Source: Psychrobacter sp. UBA6766 (GTDB lineage: Bacteria > Pseudomonadota > Gammaproteobacteria > Pseudomonadales > Moraxellaceae). Taken from it: DNA of 24,404 bases. The stretch spans positions 1 to 24,404 of the forward strand of contig NZ_DKGQ01000053.1 in the NCBI RefSeq assembly GCF_002453355.1. The letters run 5' to 3'. Every line of letters starts with the position of its first letter. Position 1 is the first letter of the stretch. A program made the translations under genes and the position numbers. Shown one piece after another: positions 14,726-22,554 of this stretch. Below the pieces are notes generated by a model. The model saw nothing but the letters and a program-made list of their open reading frames with translations. It was not told the DNA's origin and did not search any database.

Positions 14726-15241
14726 ATGACAAATAACGGAATCCCTGATGGGCAGTTAGTAATTAACATTGCTCAGCAAGCTTTAAAGCTATATCGGCAA
14801 GGTAAGGAAATAGCTCACTATACGGTATCTACCGCTAAAAATGGCATGGGTAGTCAGCAAGATAGCGGTTGTACGCCACTTGGTCGACACCTTATCGCGG
14901 CAAAAATAGGCGCCAATGAGCCCATCAACGCAGTGTTTGTTGGACGCATACCGACGGGCGAAGTATATAGTGCAGAGCTTGGTGAGTTACATCCTAGTCG
15001 CGATTGGATATTAAGTCGTATTTTATGGTTAAGCGGTCTTGAAGAGGGATTGAATAAAGGCAGTAATAGTCAAGGCGGCTGCGATACCTATCAGCGTTAT
15101 ATTTACATTCATGGCACGCCTGATAGCGAGCCGATGGGCGTGCCGCAATCTCATGGCTGTATACGAATGCGAAATCAAGACATTATTGGGCTGTTTGAGC
15201 AAGTTATCGAGGGCACCCCCGTGACCATTGTTGCTCACTAA
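14726..15241 (+). CDS. YkuD-fold L,D-peptidase-like protein, no signal peptide
   Basis: A 171-residue protein that is almost entirely a YkuD (L,D-transpeptidase) domain. It has the beta-rich start LVINIAQQALKLYRQGK, TPLGRHLI near 50-57, His129 in YIHGTP, and the nucleophile motif SHGCIRM with His143, Cys145 and Arg147. There is no signal peptide, lipobox or membrane helix, so it should act in the cytoplasm. Acinetobacter baumannii has a signal-less YkuD protein (ElsL, also called LdtK) that works as an L,D-carboxypeptidase in peptidoglycan recycling. This protein has the same size class and features, so that role is the best inference, not proven. The ATG at 14726 is chosen because GGAAAA lies 7 bases upstream; a GTG further upstream at 14588 would add 46 unlikely residues. 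Confidence 0.88.
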   Translation: MTNNGIPDGQLVINIAQQALKLYRQGKEIAHYTVSTAKNGMGSQQDSGCTPLGRHLIAAKIGANEPINAVFVGRIPTGEVYSAELGELHPSRDWILSRILWLSGLEEGLNKGSNSQGGCDTYQRYIYIHGTPDSEPMGVPQSHGCIRMRNQDIIGLFEQVIEGTPVTIVAH

Positions 15242-15264
15242 TATTTACTCGAAAAATTACGCTT

Positions 15265-15304
15265 AAAAAAAGACAACGCACCTGATGATAGCTGTCTTTT
15301 TTTT
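15265..15304. terminator. Bidirectional terminator between the YkuD and CYTH-CHAD genes
   Basis: AAAAAAAGACA and TGTCTTTTTTT enclose a 17-base loop, with a T-run on either strand. It lies between two convergent genes and can serve both. Confidence 0.72.
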
Positions 15305-15364
15305 GATGAATTAAGGACCAATTATAGATAAAACACAACGTTAAAAGACTATTGACAGTTTCTA

Positions 15365-17059
15365 TTACCAAAATACATCAGCAGATTTAAGCTTAGCTAA
15401 ACGTTTTTTCGTCTTTTTCTCAGCGTCTATTAAAGAGGCATTTAACCAGCCAGCGCCATACAAAGCATTAGCATCAGTGCGGGCTTTACGTTGATAGTAG
15501 TATTGATAACAAGTGATGTCGAGTTGTTGACCAAGCGCTTGTTGTGCTTTTATGACACATTTTAGGAAGCGCTGACTTGTCTTTTTAGATTTTTTATTGT
15601 TGAGCTTGTTGTTTTTGAGCTTTTCATTGTTGATTAAGGGCGCTGCAAATTCGCTAACGTAGCGTAGTTTTTTCAGCTGACGGTACAATTTGTAATGCGT
15701 TTGGTTTTCATACTTTATTTGTAAATCTAAATCCTGCGTATACAAACTTAGCGAATCCCTAGCTTCTAAATTAACGTCCTCTAAACTCATACTATCTAAA
15801 CTAACATCGTCTAAATCCGTGCTATCCGTTTTAGTATTTATCACATCATGCAGTTTTCTCTCAGCTTTGAGCAGTTTTTTATAGCGTTTGTCCAATAGTT
15901 TTGTGAGCTTATTGGCGGCAAGCTTACCCGCTTGCGGCTCAAGGCTAGGGTCACTCATGGTAAAAGCTATCAGCTCAAGCAAGGTCAATTGAAAGTCATT
16001 GGCGCGTACTGCATCAATAGGGGTGACTTTTAGAGACGCAATTTCTACCGTCCAATCAACGCTCGGAGCGCCGTGCTCCTGTAGTGACGGTTCAATATGA
16101 CTGGCAAGATAAGCAAGCTTGCGATAGTCGGCCAGTAAAGTCGCCGTTTGTTTAAGAATGATCGACCAATCAGGATTGAGCTCATCAGAGAAACGGTTAA
16201 ATACTTTGAGCGCGGTACGTAAGCGCAGAATACCGTTACGCAGTTGTAAAACATGGTCGTCGTCAGTGCTACCTGCGACGATGGCGCTACTATTGGGTAG
16301 TATTTGCAGTAGGCAATTATGCACGACTGAACGTATAAAGGCCGGCTTGCTGCTATCTTTATCGATAATTAGGGTACTAAGATTGGCGCTAACTGCTGGG
16401 CTGTAGTTCTTCCCTTTGATAAGCAAGCCACCACGCTCGGCTTTAGTGACGGTGGAGAGGCATAATTTATGACGCTGACACCAAGTTTTGGCGGTCGCAA
16501 ATAAAAAATCTAAATCGCCCGTTACCAACTCAAATTCAATTTCTTGAATGACGTCTCGCTGAGTATCATCGTTGCCGTGAATAATCTCTCCATAATCGTA
16601 TGCCATCTCAATGCTATTACTGGTCTCATCGTCAATATCCTCTACTAGCAGCCGTGTGGTGCGCTGAACATCGGTAACATATAGCCGTGTGAGAGCTTTG
16701 GCCAGTTTTTTTAGTTTAAACTTCGCTAGAGCAGGAGCAACAGCGGTGTCTTTATAAATGCTTAAATCAGGCATGAGCGTATTGGTGTCTAGCATGGTTT
16801 GGACGTGATCATTATCTAGTATCGTATTGTGCTCTAAACGCGCTGCAATACCATCACCGCCCGCTTTGATAGTCTGAACCCATGCGTCACCTTCGCGGCG
16901 GATACGTAAGCCAATACCTGCTTTAGCAAGCTGCTGATCAGGGGTGTCGTAATAATGGGCAGCGAGTTGCGTGACTTTGGAAGATTTAATATTTGCCTGG
17001 CGCATCAAACCTTTTAATCGTGACTCTGGAACTAGAAACTTCAGCTCTATCTCTTGCAT
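15365..17059 (-). CDS. CYTH-CHAD domain protein, probable inorganic triphosphatase
   Basis: The 564-residue protein begins MQEIELKFLV, carrying the ExExK signature of the CYTH tunnel fold. Residues 1-215 supply further CYTH strands (YYDTPDQQLAKAGIGLRIRRE, TIKAGG, EIEFELVTGD). A CHAD domain, helical and rich in basic residues, fills about 240-555, with HVLQLRNGILRLRTALK near 270 and YKLYRQLKKLRY near 455. The same order is found in E. coli YgiF, an inorganic triphosphatase of 433 residues; CHAD domains bind polyphosphate. The size excess is partly an acidic, repetitive insert at about 410-445 (LDDVSLDSMSLEDVNLE) and a Lys/Asn-rich patch near 480-495. The ATG at 17059 is preferred over a TTG four codons upstream: it aligns with family starts and GAGAG lies 6 bases before it. 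Confidence 0.9.
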   Translation of the reverse strand: MQEIELKFLVPESRLKGLMRQANIKSSKVTQLAAHYYDTPDQQLAKAGIGLRIRREGDAWVQTIKAGGDGIAARLEHNTILDNDHVQTMLDTNTLMPDLSIYKDTAVAPALAKFKLKKLAKALTRLYVTDVQRTTRLLVEDIDDETSNSIEMAYDYGEIIHGNDDTQRDVIQEIEFELVTGDLDFLFATAKTWCQRHKLCLSTVTKAERGGLLIKGKNYSPAVSANLSTLIIDKDSSKPAFIRSVVHNCLLQILPNSSAIVAGSTDDDHVLQLRNGILRLRTALKVFNRFSDELNPDWSIILKQTATLLADYRKLAYLASHIEPSLQEHGAPSVDWTVEIASLKVTPIDAVRANDFQLTLLELIAFTMSDPSLEPQAGKLAANKLTKLLDKRYKKLLKAERKLHDVINTKTDSTDLDDVSLDSMSLEDVNLEARDSLSLYTQDLDLQIKYENQTHYKLYRQLKKLRYVSEFAAPLINNEKLKNNKLNNKKSKKTSQRFLKCVIKAQQALGQQLDITCYQYYYQRKARTDANALYGAGWLNASLIDAEKKTKKRLAKLKSADVFW

Positions 17060-17098
17060 GATGGCTCTCAATTATTGTAATAAATTTATATGATTACC

Positions 17099-17127
17099 AT
17101 CGTATGAAAGCTATGGTTGAATGACAA
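17099..17127 (-). promoter_or_regulatory. Likely promoter of the CYTH-CHAD gene
   Basis: Read on the minus strand: TTGTCA (17122-17127), 17 bases, TACGAT (17099-17104). It lies about 40 bases upstream of the ATG, so the leader would be short. Confidence 0.6.
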
Positions 17128-17156
17128 GTAAAAGTTTTATTTCAATTTGCTAAATG

Positions 17157-17206
17157 AGGGCTGAATAAATTAATTGCTATCAGTGAAAAGGCACTTTATT
17201 AGCCCT
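17157..17206. other. Stem-loop between aceA and the CYTH-CHAD gene
   Basis: AGGGCT-AATAAA (17157-17169, with one bulged G) pairs with TTTATTAGCCCT (17195-17206), giving 12 pairs. The loop holds a second short hairpin AGTG/CACT. There is no T-run, and it lies outside the aceA terminator. Role unknown. Confidence 0.45.
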
Positions 17207-17240
17207 GTGATTTAAATAAATGAAATTTTCTAGCGCTCAC

Positions 17241-17276
17241 AAAAAAACCGCCCCACAATGTAGGACGGCTTTTTTT
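17241..17276 (-). terminator. Rho-independent terminator after aceA
   Basis: Read on the minus strand: an A-tract, CCGTCC pairing with GGGCGG (one U-G), 8-9-base loop, then seven T. The wobble pair is a mismatch on plus, so it works for aceA. It lies 44 bases beyond the aceA stop. Confidence 0.78.
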
Positions 17277-17319
17277 ATAGCTTTTATTTAGCTAACTTGT
17301 ACTTAGAGAGGGTCAGTCA

Positions 17320-18906
17320 TTAGAACTGGTTCATGGTGTTCTTGCTGCCACCAGCTTTAAGGGCGTTGTCACCAGAGAAGATTTCTTTGTGATCATCGCC
17401 AAGGTCAGAACCCGCCATTGCTTGGTGCTTAACACAATCGATGCCTTCACGGATTTCTTTACGTTGAACGCCAGCTGCATAAGCAAGCATACCTTCTTCA
17501 CCAAAGTAGCCTTTAGCCAGTTCATGAACGCTAAGAGCAGTGGTGTGGTAAGTCGGTAGCGTGATTAAGTGATGGAATACACCGGCTTCACGTGACGCAT
17601 CACGTTGGAAGTTTTTAGCGGCGATATCAGCTGCTTGATCAAGTTCAGTACCATCGTAATCAGCACTCATCAAGTTGTCTTTGTTGTAGGCAGAGATGTC
17701 TTTGCCTTCTTCTTCCCACTGAGCGATCACTTGTTTACGGAAGTTTAGCGTCCAGTTGAATGATGGGCTGTTGTTGTATACAAGCTTCGCTTTAGGCTGC
17801 TGCTCTTTAATACGATCAACCATCATCTTGATGTGTTCTACGTCTGGAGTTGGTGTTTCGATCCATAGTAGATCAGCACCGTTCTCTAAAGCGGTTACAC
17901 AGTCAAGGACAACGCGGTCGATGTTCGTATCTTCGCGGAACTGATATAGGCCGTTTGGTAGACGAACTGGACGAACTAGTTTGCCGTTGTGTTTAAGCAG
18001 GCTATCGTTTTCGTTGGCCTCTTCAAGCGTCACTTCTTCCATTTCGATAAAATCGATGTATTGAGAAGCAAGGTCGCCTGGCTCATTTGATACTGGGATT
18101 TTTTGCGTCAGTGATGCGCCTTCAGAGTCAGTACGAGCAACGATGACGCCGTCTTCAACACCTAGCTCTAGGAATGCATAACGAATCGCGTTGATTTTTG
18201 CGATGTAGTCTTCATGCGGTACAGTGACTTTACCTGCTTGGTGACCACACTGTTTTGCGTCAGATACTTGGTTTTCAACTTGGATAGCACAAGCACCTGC
18301 TTCAATCATTTGTTTGGTCAGCAAGTAAGTCGCTTCTTCGTTACCAAAACCTGCATCGATATCAGCAATGATTGGCACAACATGCGAATCAAAGTTTTCG
18401 ATTTTTTCTAAGATAGCTGAGGTGTCTTGACCAGCTTCTTCAGCAGCATTTAGCTCACGGAAGTAATCGTTTAATACTTTAGCATCAGCTTGACGCAAGA
18501 AGGTGTAGATTTCTTCGATTAGCTTAGGCACAGAGGTCTTTTCGTGCATAGATTGGTCAGGAAGTGGACCAAACTCAGAACGAAGTGCCGCAACCATCCA
18601 ACCAGATAGGTAGATATAAGTCTTTGACGTGGTACCAAAGTATTTTTTCTTAGCATACATCGTTTGCTGAGCAACAAAACCATGCCATGCGCCTAAAGAT
18701 TGCGTGTACTGAGACGTATCATTGTCATAGTCTTCCATGTCTTGACGCATGATTTTTGCAGTATACTTAGCGATATCCAAACCAGTTTTAAAACGGTTTT
18801 GCATCATCATACGTGCTGCATCAGTTTCGCTGATATTCTGCCAGTTACCGTGCTTTTGCTTTAATTCACGTACTAAATCGATCGCTGATTTATATGCAGT
18901 TGACAT
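17320..18906 (-). CDS. aceA: Isocitrate lyase
   Basis: Cleaves isocitrate to glyoxylate and succinate, entry to the glyoxylate shunt for growth on acetate and fatty acids. The 528-residue protein has the catalytic loop KQCGH with Cys220. Metal and substrate segments are also visible: IIADIDAGFGNEEAT near 179-193, VENQVSDAKQCGHQAGK, IVARTDSEGA near 260-270, ENGADLLWIETPTP and YNNSPSFNW. Size and the KQCGH variant match the long form known from Pseudomonas aeruginosa (531 aa) rather than E. coli (434 aa, KKCGH). A strong AGGAG lies 7 bases before the ATG. No malate synthase or aceK gene is adjacent. The divergent LysR gene across the 720-base gap is a natural candidate regulator. Confidence 0.97.
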   Translation of the reverse strand: MSTAYKSAIDLVRELKQKHGNWQNISETDAARMMMQNRFKTGLDIAKYTAKIMRQDMEDYDNDTSQYTQSLGAWHGFVAQQTMYAKKKYFGTTSKTYIYLSGWMVAALRSEFGPLPDQSMHEKTSVPKLIEEIYTFLRQADAKVLNDYFRELNAAEEAGQDTSAILEKIENFDSHVVPIIADIDAGFGNEEATYLLTKQMIEAGACAIQVENQVSDAKQCGHQAGKVTVPHEDYIAKINAIRYAFLELGVEDGVIVARTDSEGASLTQKIPVSNEPGDLASQYIDFIEMEEVTLEEANENDSLLKHNGKLVRPVRLPNGLYQFREDTNIDRVVLDCVTALENGADLLWIETPTPDVEHIKMMVDRIKEQQPKAKLVYNNSPSFNWTLNFRKQVIAQWEEEGKDISAYNKDNLMSADYDGTELDQAADIAAKNFQRDASREAGVFHHLITLPTYHTTALSVHELAKGYFGEEGMLAYAAGVQRKEIREGIDCVKHQAMAGSDLGDDHKEIFSGDNALKAGGSKNTMNQF

Positions 18907-19051
18907 CTATAGTCTCCTTGGTGGGGTGAAAATTAATAAAGAAAAGTGATTAAAATGGATTTGGGATGTTATGTATAAAAAGATGCTAACAGAAGTAAGA
19001 ATTTAAAATAACCGCCTTTTGCGTGAGCAGTCTCTACTAAACTATAAGAAA

Positions 19052-19081
19052 ATTATCATAAAAGCAAACAAAACCTGTCGA
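19052..19081 (-). promoter_or_regulatory. Possible aceA promoter
   Basis: Read on the minus strand: TCGACA (19076-19081), 18 bases, GATAAT (19052-19057); each hexamer is one mismatch from consensus. The resulting leader would be about 140 bases. Confidence 0.42.
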
Positions 19082-19322
19082 AATGGTCAGCTTTTATTTT
19101 TTAGGCTCAATTGTGTTTTTATCAGATTAGTCGTCAGCTAAGTTACTTATTACTGTAAAGCGTACAAAGTACCGATTCAAGCTCAAAACTGATGAGAGCA
19201 AAAAGCTAAGTTCGCGGAAAAACTAATTTGCAGAATAAGTTTTATGACCATCTTTTAGTATGAAAATACGATAAAATAGCCTTTGAAGCTGATTTATTAA
19301 AACGCATGATATCGGCCCAATA

Positions 19323-19365
19323 TTTAAAAATGATTCGTGAGCGTTTTAAAAATGACTCGTGAGCG
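19323..19365. repeat. Tandem 21-bp repeat, 22-bp period, possible operator pair
   Basis: TTTAAAAATGATTCGTGAGCG at 19323-19343 recurs at 19345-19365 with one T-to-C change and a single-base spacer. A 22-bp period is about two helical turns, so both copies face the same side of DNA. It lies 262 bases before the LysR ATG and about 415 bases from aceA. Confidence 0.75.
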
Positions 19366-19481
19366 CTTGCTAAGCACTATAGCTAGGTTACCTTGATTTA
19401 TCTAGTTTATGATTATTATCTTGGGTATTTTATTTAGTTATAGTATAGAAGAAACAATGGTTTGAGCGGGGGAACTTAGGT

Positions 19482-19487
19482 TATAAT
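19482..19487 (+). promoter_or_regulatory. Possible -10 element of the LysR gene
   Basis: A perfect TATAAT within GGTTATAATAAG. A TTGAGC lies upstream but with only a 14-base spacer, so the -35 is uncertain. Confidence 0.35.
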
Positions 19488-19627
19488 AAGCGTATATTAA
19501 AGACATTTAGATAAAAAAATACTTAAATTATGTTGTTATCGGATGTTTTTATAAAATAACAGGATAAAAGATGCCACGCTTTTTTAAGCTTATGGTGGCA
19601 TTTATTCTTCGGAAAAGAGACATAGAT

Positions 19628-20617
19628 ATGAATTTGCAGCGGGTTGATTTAAATTTATTGGTACATTTGGATGTATTGCTTCGCGAAAAAAACGTCACAC
19701 GTGCTGCTGAACAGCTTGGCATTACCCAGCCTGCGATGAGTAATATTTTGCGGCGCCTACGTAAACTGTTTAATGACCCATTATTGGTACGCTCATCGGA
19801 GGGCATGACGCCAACCGAGCGCGCGCTTGAGTTGCAGCCTCGTATTCGCGAGATACTCGCCGACTTGACCCAAGTGCTTGAGCCGCGCACCGAGTTTCGT
19901 CCTTATAGTACCTCGCGCGTTTTTCGTATCATGACATCAGACTATGCTGAGGCGACTTTGGTGCCAAAGCTGGTCAAAGCGCTACGTTCTGAAGCGCCCA
20001 ATGTCATTTTGGATTTCTTGACGCCATCTGACGTCTCCTATCGAGATATGGAGCAGGGGCGAGTTGACTTGGCAATTAACCGTTTTAATGAAATTCCGCA
20101 GAGCTTTCATCAAGTATTGGTTTGGCGCGATACTTTTAGCTGCTTATTGTCTGCTGAAGGGCCGTATGCCAACCGTTTTAATTTAAAAAATTATCTAAAA
20201 GCGCAGCACGTTTGGGTGTCTAAAACAGGAATGGGCGTCGGTTTTGGGGTCAATCCAGAAAAGTCAGGCGGCCTTGGTTCTATCGATCAGGCGCTACAAC
20301 GCTTAGGACAAAAACGCCAAATCAGCGTCTTTACCCGTCACTATCAAATGCCCGCCATGCTTGCGGCCAATAAAGATTTAATCGCGACCTTGCCGACGCG
20401 AGTAGCTAGAATGCAGGCCAATAATGACAGTATTATTATGGAAGAGCCACCGTTCTTTATTCCTGAGTTTGAGCTGACGATGGCATGGTCACCCCTATTA
20501 CAGCACCATCCAGCGCATCGTTGGTTGCGTCAGCTTATTATGCATGTGGCGCGGCAAGTGGTCGCTGAAGAAGAAAACCCACCGCCAGAAATCCCGATTA
20601 TCAATCACTTATTCTAA
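19628..20617 (+). CDS. LysR-family transcriptional regulator
   Basis: The 329-residue protein from the chosen start has an N-terminal winged helix-turn-helix: DLNLLVHLDVLLREKNVTRAAEQLGITQPAMSNILRRLRKLFNDPLLVR covers residues about 7-55. The effector-binding domain begins near residue 75 (FRIMTSDYAEATLVPKLVKAL). The DLNLL...FNDPLLVR form resembles the NodD/SyrM-like branch of the family. A longer start at 19571 has a better ribosome site (AGGA, 6 bases before ATG) and would add 19 residues before the usual MNLQRVDLNLL. Family alignment favours 19628 and ribosome-site quality favours 19571. Divergent placement suggests it regulates aceA, and perhaps the dehydrogenase downstream, but the inducer is unknown. 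Confidence 0.9.
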   Translation: MNLQRVDLNLLVHLDVLLREKNVTRAAEQLGITQPAMSNILRRLRKLFNDPLLVRSSEGMTPTERALELQPRIREILADLTQVLEPRTEFRPYSTSRVFRIMTSDYAEATLVPKLVKALRSEAPNVILDFLTPSDVSYRDMEQGRVDLAINRFNEIPQSFHQVLVWRDTFSCLLSAEGPYANRFNLKNYLKAQHVWVSKTGMGVGFGVNPEKSGGLGSIDQALQRLGQKRQISVFTRHYQMPAMLAANKDLIATLPTRVARMQANNDSIIMEEPPFFIPEFELTMAWSPLLQHHPAHRWLRQLIMHVARQVVAEEENPPPEIPIINHLF

Positions 20618-20655
20618 AGTAGTAAAAGTAAAAAGTTTCTTCATGTTCAATTTAT

Positions 20656-20688
20656 AAAACCCGCTCATTGATTGTGTGCGGGTTTTTT
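20656..20688 (+). terminator. Rho-independent terminator after the LysR gene
   Basis: AAAACCCGC pairs with GCGGGTTTT, 13-base loop, then a T-run. It lies 39 bases after the stop. Confidence 0.85.
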
Positions 20689-20856
20689 ATTGGCTCGATT
20701 TTTAAATCGACCAGCTTATTCTTACTATCTTTATTCTTGTGCCAGGCCGATTTTTATAAGACCGTCACATTGTTAACATCTTACGCACACTTCTTCATAA
20801 CTTGTAAAACTATGATCAAATCCTTTTGTTATGCTAAATGAACATTAAGAAAAAAG

Positions 20857-20876
20857 ACAATTATAACGATTATTGT
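20857..20876. promoter_or_regulatory. Imperfect 20-bp palindrome upstream of the aldehyde dehydrogenase gene
   Basis: ACAATTATAACGATTATTGT: seven of ten positions of each half are mirrored. It lies about 130 bases before the start of the downstream gene. Candidate regulator site; the bound protein is unknown. The rest of the 20689-21007 gap has no gene. Confidence 0.35.
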
Positions 20877-20906
20877 TAAGTGATTCGATATTGTCGAGTG
20901 ATCTAT

Positions 20907-20944
20907 TAGTGCTCCGATTATAAAATAGTGCTCCGATTATAAAA
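20907..20944. repeat. Perfect 19-bp tandem duplication upstream of the aldehyde dehydrogenase gene
   Basis: TAGTGCTCCGATTATAAAA occurs twice with no gap (20907-20925, 20926-20944). Each copy ends in TATAAA, a -10-like hexamer (20919-20924 and 20938-20943). The second copy ends 63 bases before the ATG, so the duplication may double a promoter element or an operator. An IR, TCGA-TATTG-TCGA, lies just upstream at about 20885-20897. Confidence 0.8.
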
Positions 20945-21007
20945 CGATGGTCTGCTAGTAACTCATTTACGACACAATAATCAAATAAATAGGTAAGGAT
21001 AATTATC

Positions 21008-22396
21008 ATGGCAGATATTACCACTGTGAACCCAGCAACAGGTAAAGACATTAAAAATTACACGTATATGAGCGATGATGAAGTCAACAAAATCATTGAT
21101 GCCTCGCATAATGCGTTTTCAAAATGGCGTTTGGTGAGTGCTGATGAGCGTGCAAAAGTTATCGACTCTATTGGCGAGACGCTCATGAAGTATAAAGATG
21201 AGCTTGCCAAGCTAATGACTGAAGAGCGCGGAAAGACGCTTGAGGGCAGCTTGGGTGAGGTTGATTTATGTAAAGGTATTTGTGATTTCACGGCCAGTGA
21301 GGGCGTTGCTGCGCTTGCAGATGACGAACGCGACATCGAAGGCATTAAAAAAGGCTTAATCAGCTATGACCCTATTGGGATTATTTATGGTATCCAGCCA
21401 TGGAACTTCCCAGCCTACCAAGTGTTCCGTTATACCATTGCCAACTTGATGGCGGGAAATAGTATCTTACTTAAACACGCCTCTAACGTGACGGGTTCAG
21501 GATTGTTGATTGAAAAAATCATGCAAGAATCTGATTTGCCTGAAGATTTATTTCGTACGCTGATCATCAGCCATGATCAATCAGAAAAAGTCATTCAGCA
21601 CGAAAAAGTACGCGGCGTAACATTAACAGGTAGCGATGTAGCGGGAAGAGTAGTAGCGCAACAAGCAGCGAAAGTCCTTAAAAAGACTGTTATGGAACTT
21701 GGCTCGAATGATGCCTTTATTGTGCTAGAGGACGCCGACTTAGATTTAGCAGCAGCGACTTGTGCCCATGCACGTTTATATAATAATGGCGAAACCTGTA
21801 TTGCGGCCAAACGTTTTGTCGTCGTCGACAGTGTTTATGATAAGTTTCGCGACCTTGTTATTGAAAAATTCAAGAGCTACAAAGTAGGGGATCCAATGGA
21901 AAAATCAACTGACGTGGGTCCGATGTCAAGTAGCAAGCAGCGCGAGAATTTGCATAAACAAGTGCAAGAAAGCGTAGATAAAGGTGCGACTATCACTTTG
22001 GGTGGTGAGATGTCTGACAATCCAGGCGCTTTTTATCCGCCAACGATTTTGGAAAATATCAAGCCCGATCAGCCAGCGTATAAAGACGAGTTATTTGGTC
22101 CTGTTGCTGCCCTTATCCGAGCTAAAGACCAAGACGATGCGTTCCGGATTGCCAATGACAGTCGGTATGGGCTGGGCGGTGCTATTTTCTCTAAAGACGA
22201 AGAAAAAGCGATTGAGCTAGCGCAGCAGCATTTTGATACAGGAATGGTTTATATTAATGGTTATGATTTGGTCAATCCAGGGTTGCCATTTGGTGGTGTT
22301 AAAGACTCAGGCTACGGCCGTGAACATGGCGGCTTTGGTATTAAAGAGTTCGTTAACATCAAAGCAGTGCACGTTGTCGGTAAAAAACCTGCTTAG
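21008..22396 (+). CDS. NAD(P)-dependent aldehyde dehydrogenase, succinate-semialdehyde type
   Basis: The 462-residue protein of the aldehyde dehydrogenase superfamily closely follows E. coli Sad/YneI (also 462 aa) in length and motifs: TVNPATGK at the start, QPWNFP with Asn133, LLKHASN with Lys156, TLTGS near 205-209, the general base Glu230 in VMELGS, and the nucleophile Cys264 in NNGETCIAAKRF. ELFGPV and INGYDLVNPGLPFGGVKDSGYGRE follow near the C-terminus. INGY and FGGVK match the Sad group, so oxidation of succinate semialdehyde to succinate is likely; related aldehydes cannot be excluded. The ELGG motif reads ELGS here. AAGGA precedes the ATG by about 10 bases. It stands alone without a transaminase (GabT) neighbour, so a GABA pathway is not implied by context. 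Confidence 0.9.
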   Translation: MADITTVNPATGKDIKNYTYMSDDEVNKIIDASHNAFSKWRLVSADERAKVIDSIGETLMKYKDELAKLMTEERGKTLEGSLGEVDLCKGICDFTASEGVAALADDERDIEGIKKGLISYDPIGIIYGIQPWNFPAYQVFRYTIANLMAGNSILLKHASNVTGSGLLIEKIMQESDLPEDLFRTLIISHDQSEKVIQHEKVRGVTLTGSDVAGRVVAQQAAKVLKKTVMELGSNDAFIVLEDADLDLAAATCAHARLYNNGETCIAAKRFVVVDSVYDKFRDLVIEKFKSYKVGDPMEKSTDVGPMSSSKQRENLHKQVQESVDKGATITLGGEMSDNPGAFYPPTILENIKPDQPAYKDELFGPVAALIRAKDQDDAFRIANDSRYGLGGAIFSKDEEKAIELAQQHFDTGMVYINGYDLVNPGLPFGGVKDSGYGREHGGFGIKEFVNIKAVHVVGKKPA

Positions 22397-22425
22397 TAGT
22401 TAATCTACCTTAGATTTATCATTTT

Positions 22426-22460
22426 AAATGCCTCGTTATTAACTAACGGGGTATTTTTTT
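22426..22460 (+). terminator. Rho-independent terminator after the aldehyde dehydrogenase gene
   Basis: A 13-bp stem (AAATGCCTCGTTA with TAACGGGGTATTT, two G-U), 5-base loop, then T-run; 30 bases after the stop. Confidence 0.85.
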
Positions 22461-22497
22461 ATAAAGGATCATAGAAGCAAACAATAAAACCGGGTAT

Positions 22498-22533
22498 AAA
22501 AAAAGCAGAACAAGTAACTGTTCTGCTTTTTTT
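22498..22533. terminator. Bidirectional terminator after purN
   Basis: A perfect 15-bp stem (A-tract plus GCAGAACA and its inverse) with a 6-base loop and T-runs on both strands. It lies 22 bases beyond the purN stop and backs up the dehydrogenase terminator. Confidence 0.9.
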
Positions 22534-22554
22534 ATAAAATGGGTAAGTGAGTTT

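Larger units (their letters stand above)
18907..19627. other. Divergent aceA-LysR intergenic region
   Basis: About 720 AT-rich bases without a convincing gene. It contains the aceA ribosome site, a possible aceA promoter at 19052-19081, a 22-bp-period tandem repeat at 19323-19365, and a possible LysR promoter with TATAAT at 19482-19487. These are listed separately. The length is generous for a simple divergent promoter, leaving room for several binding sites. Confidence 0.6.
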
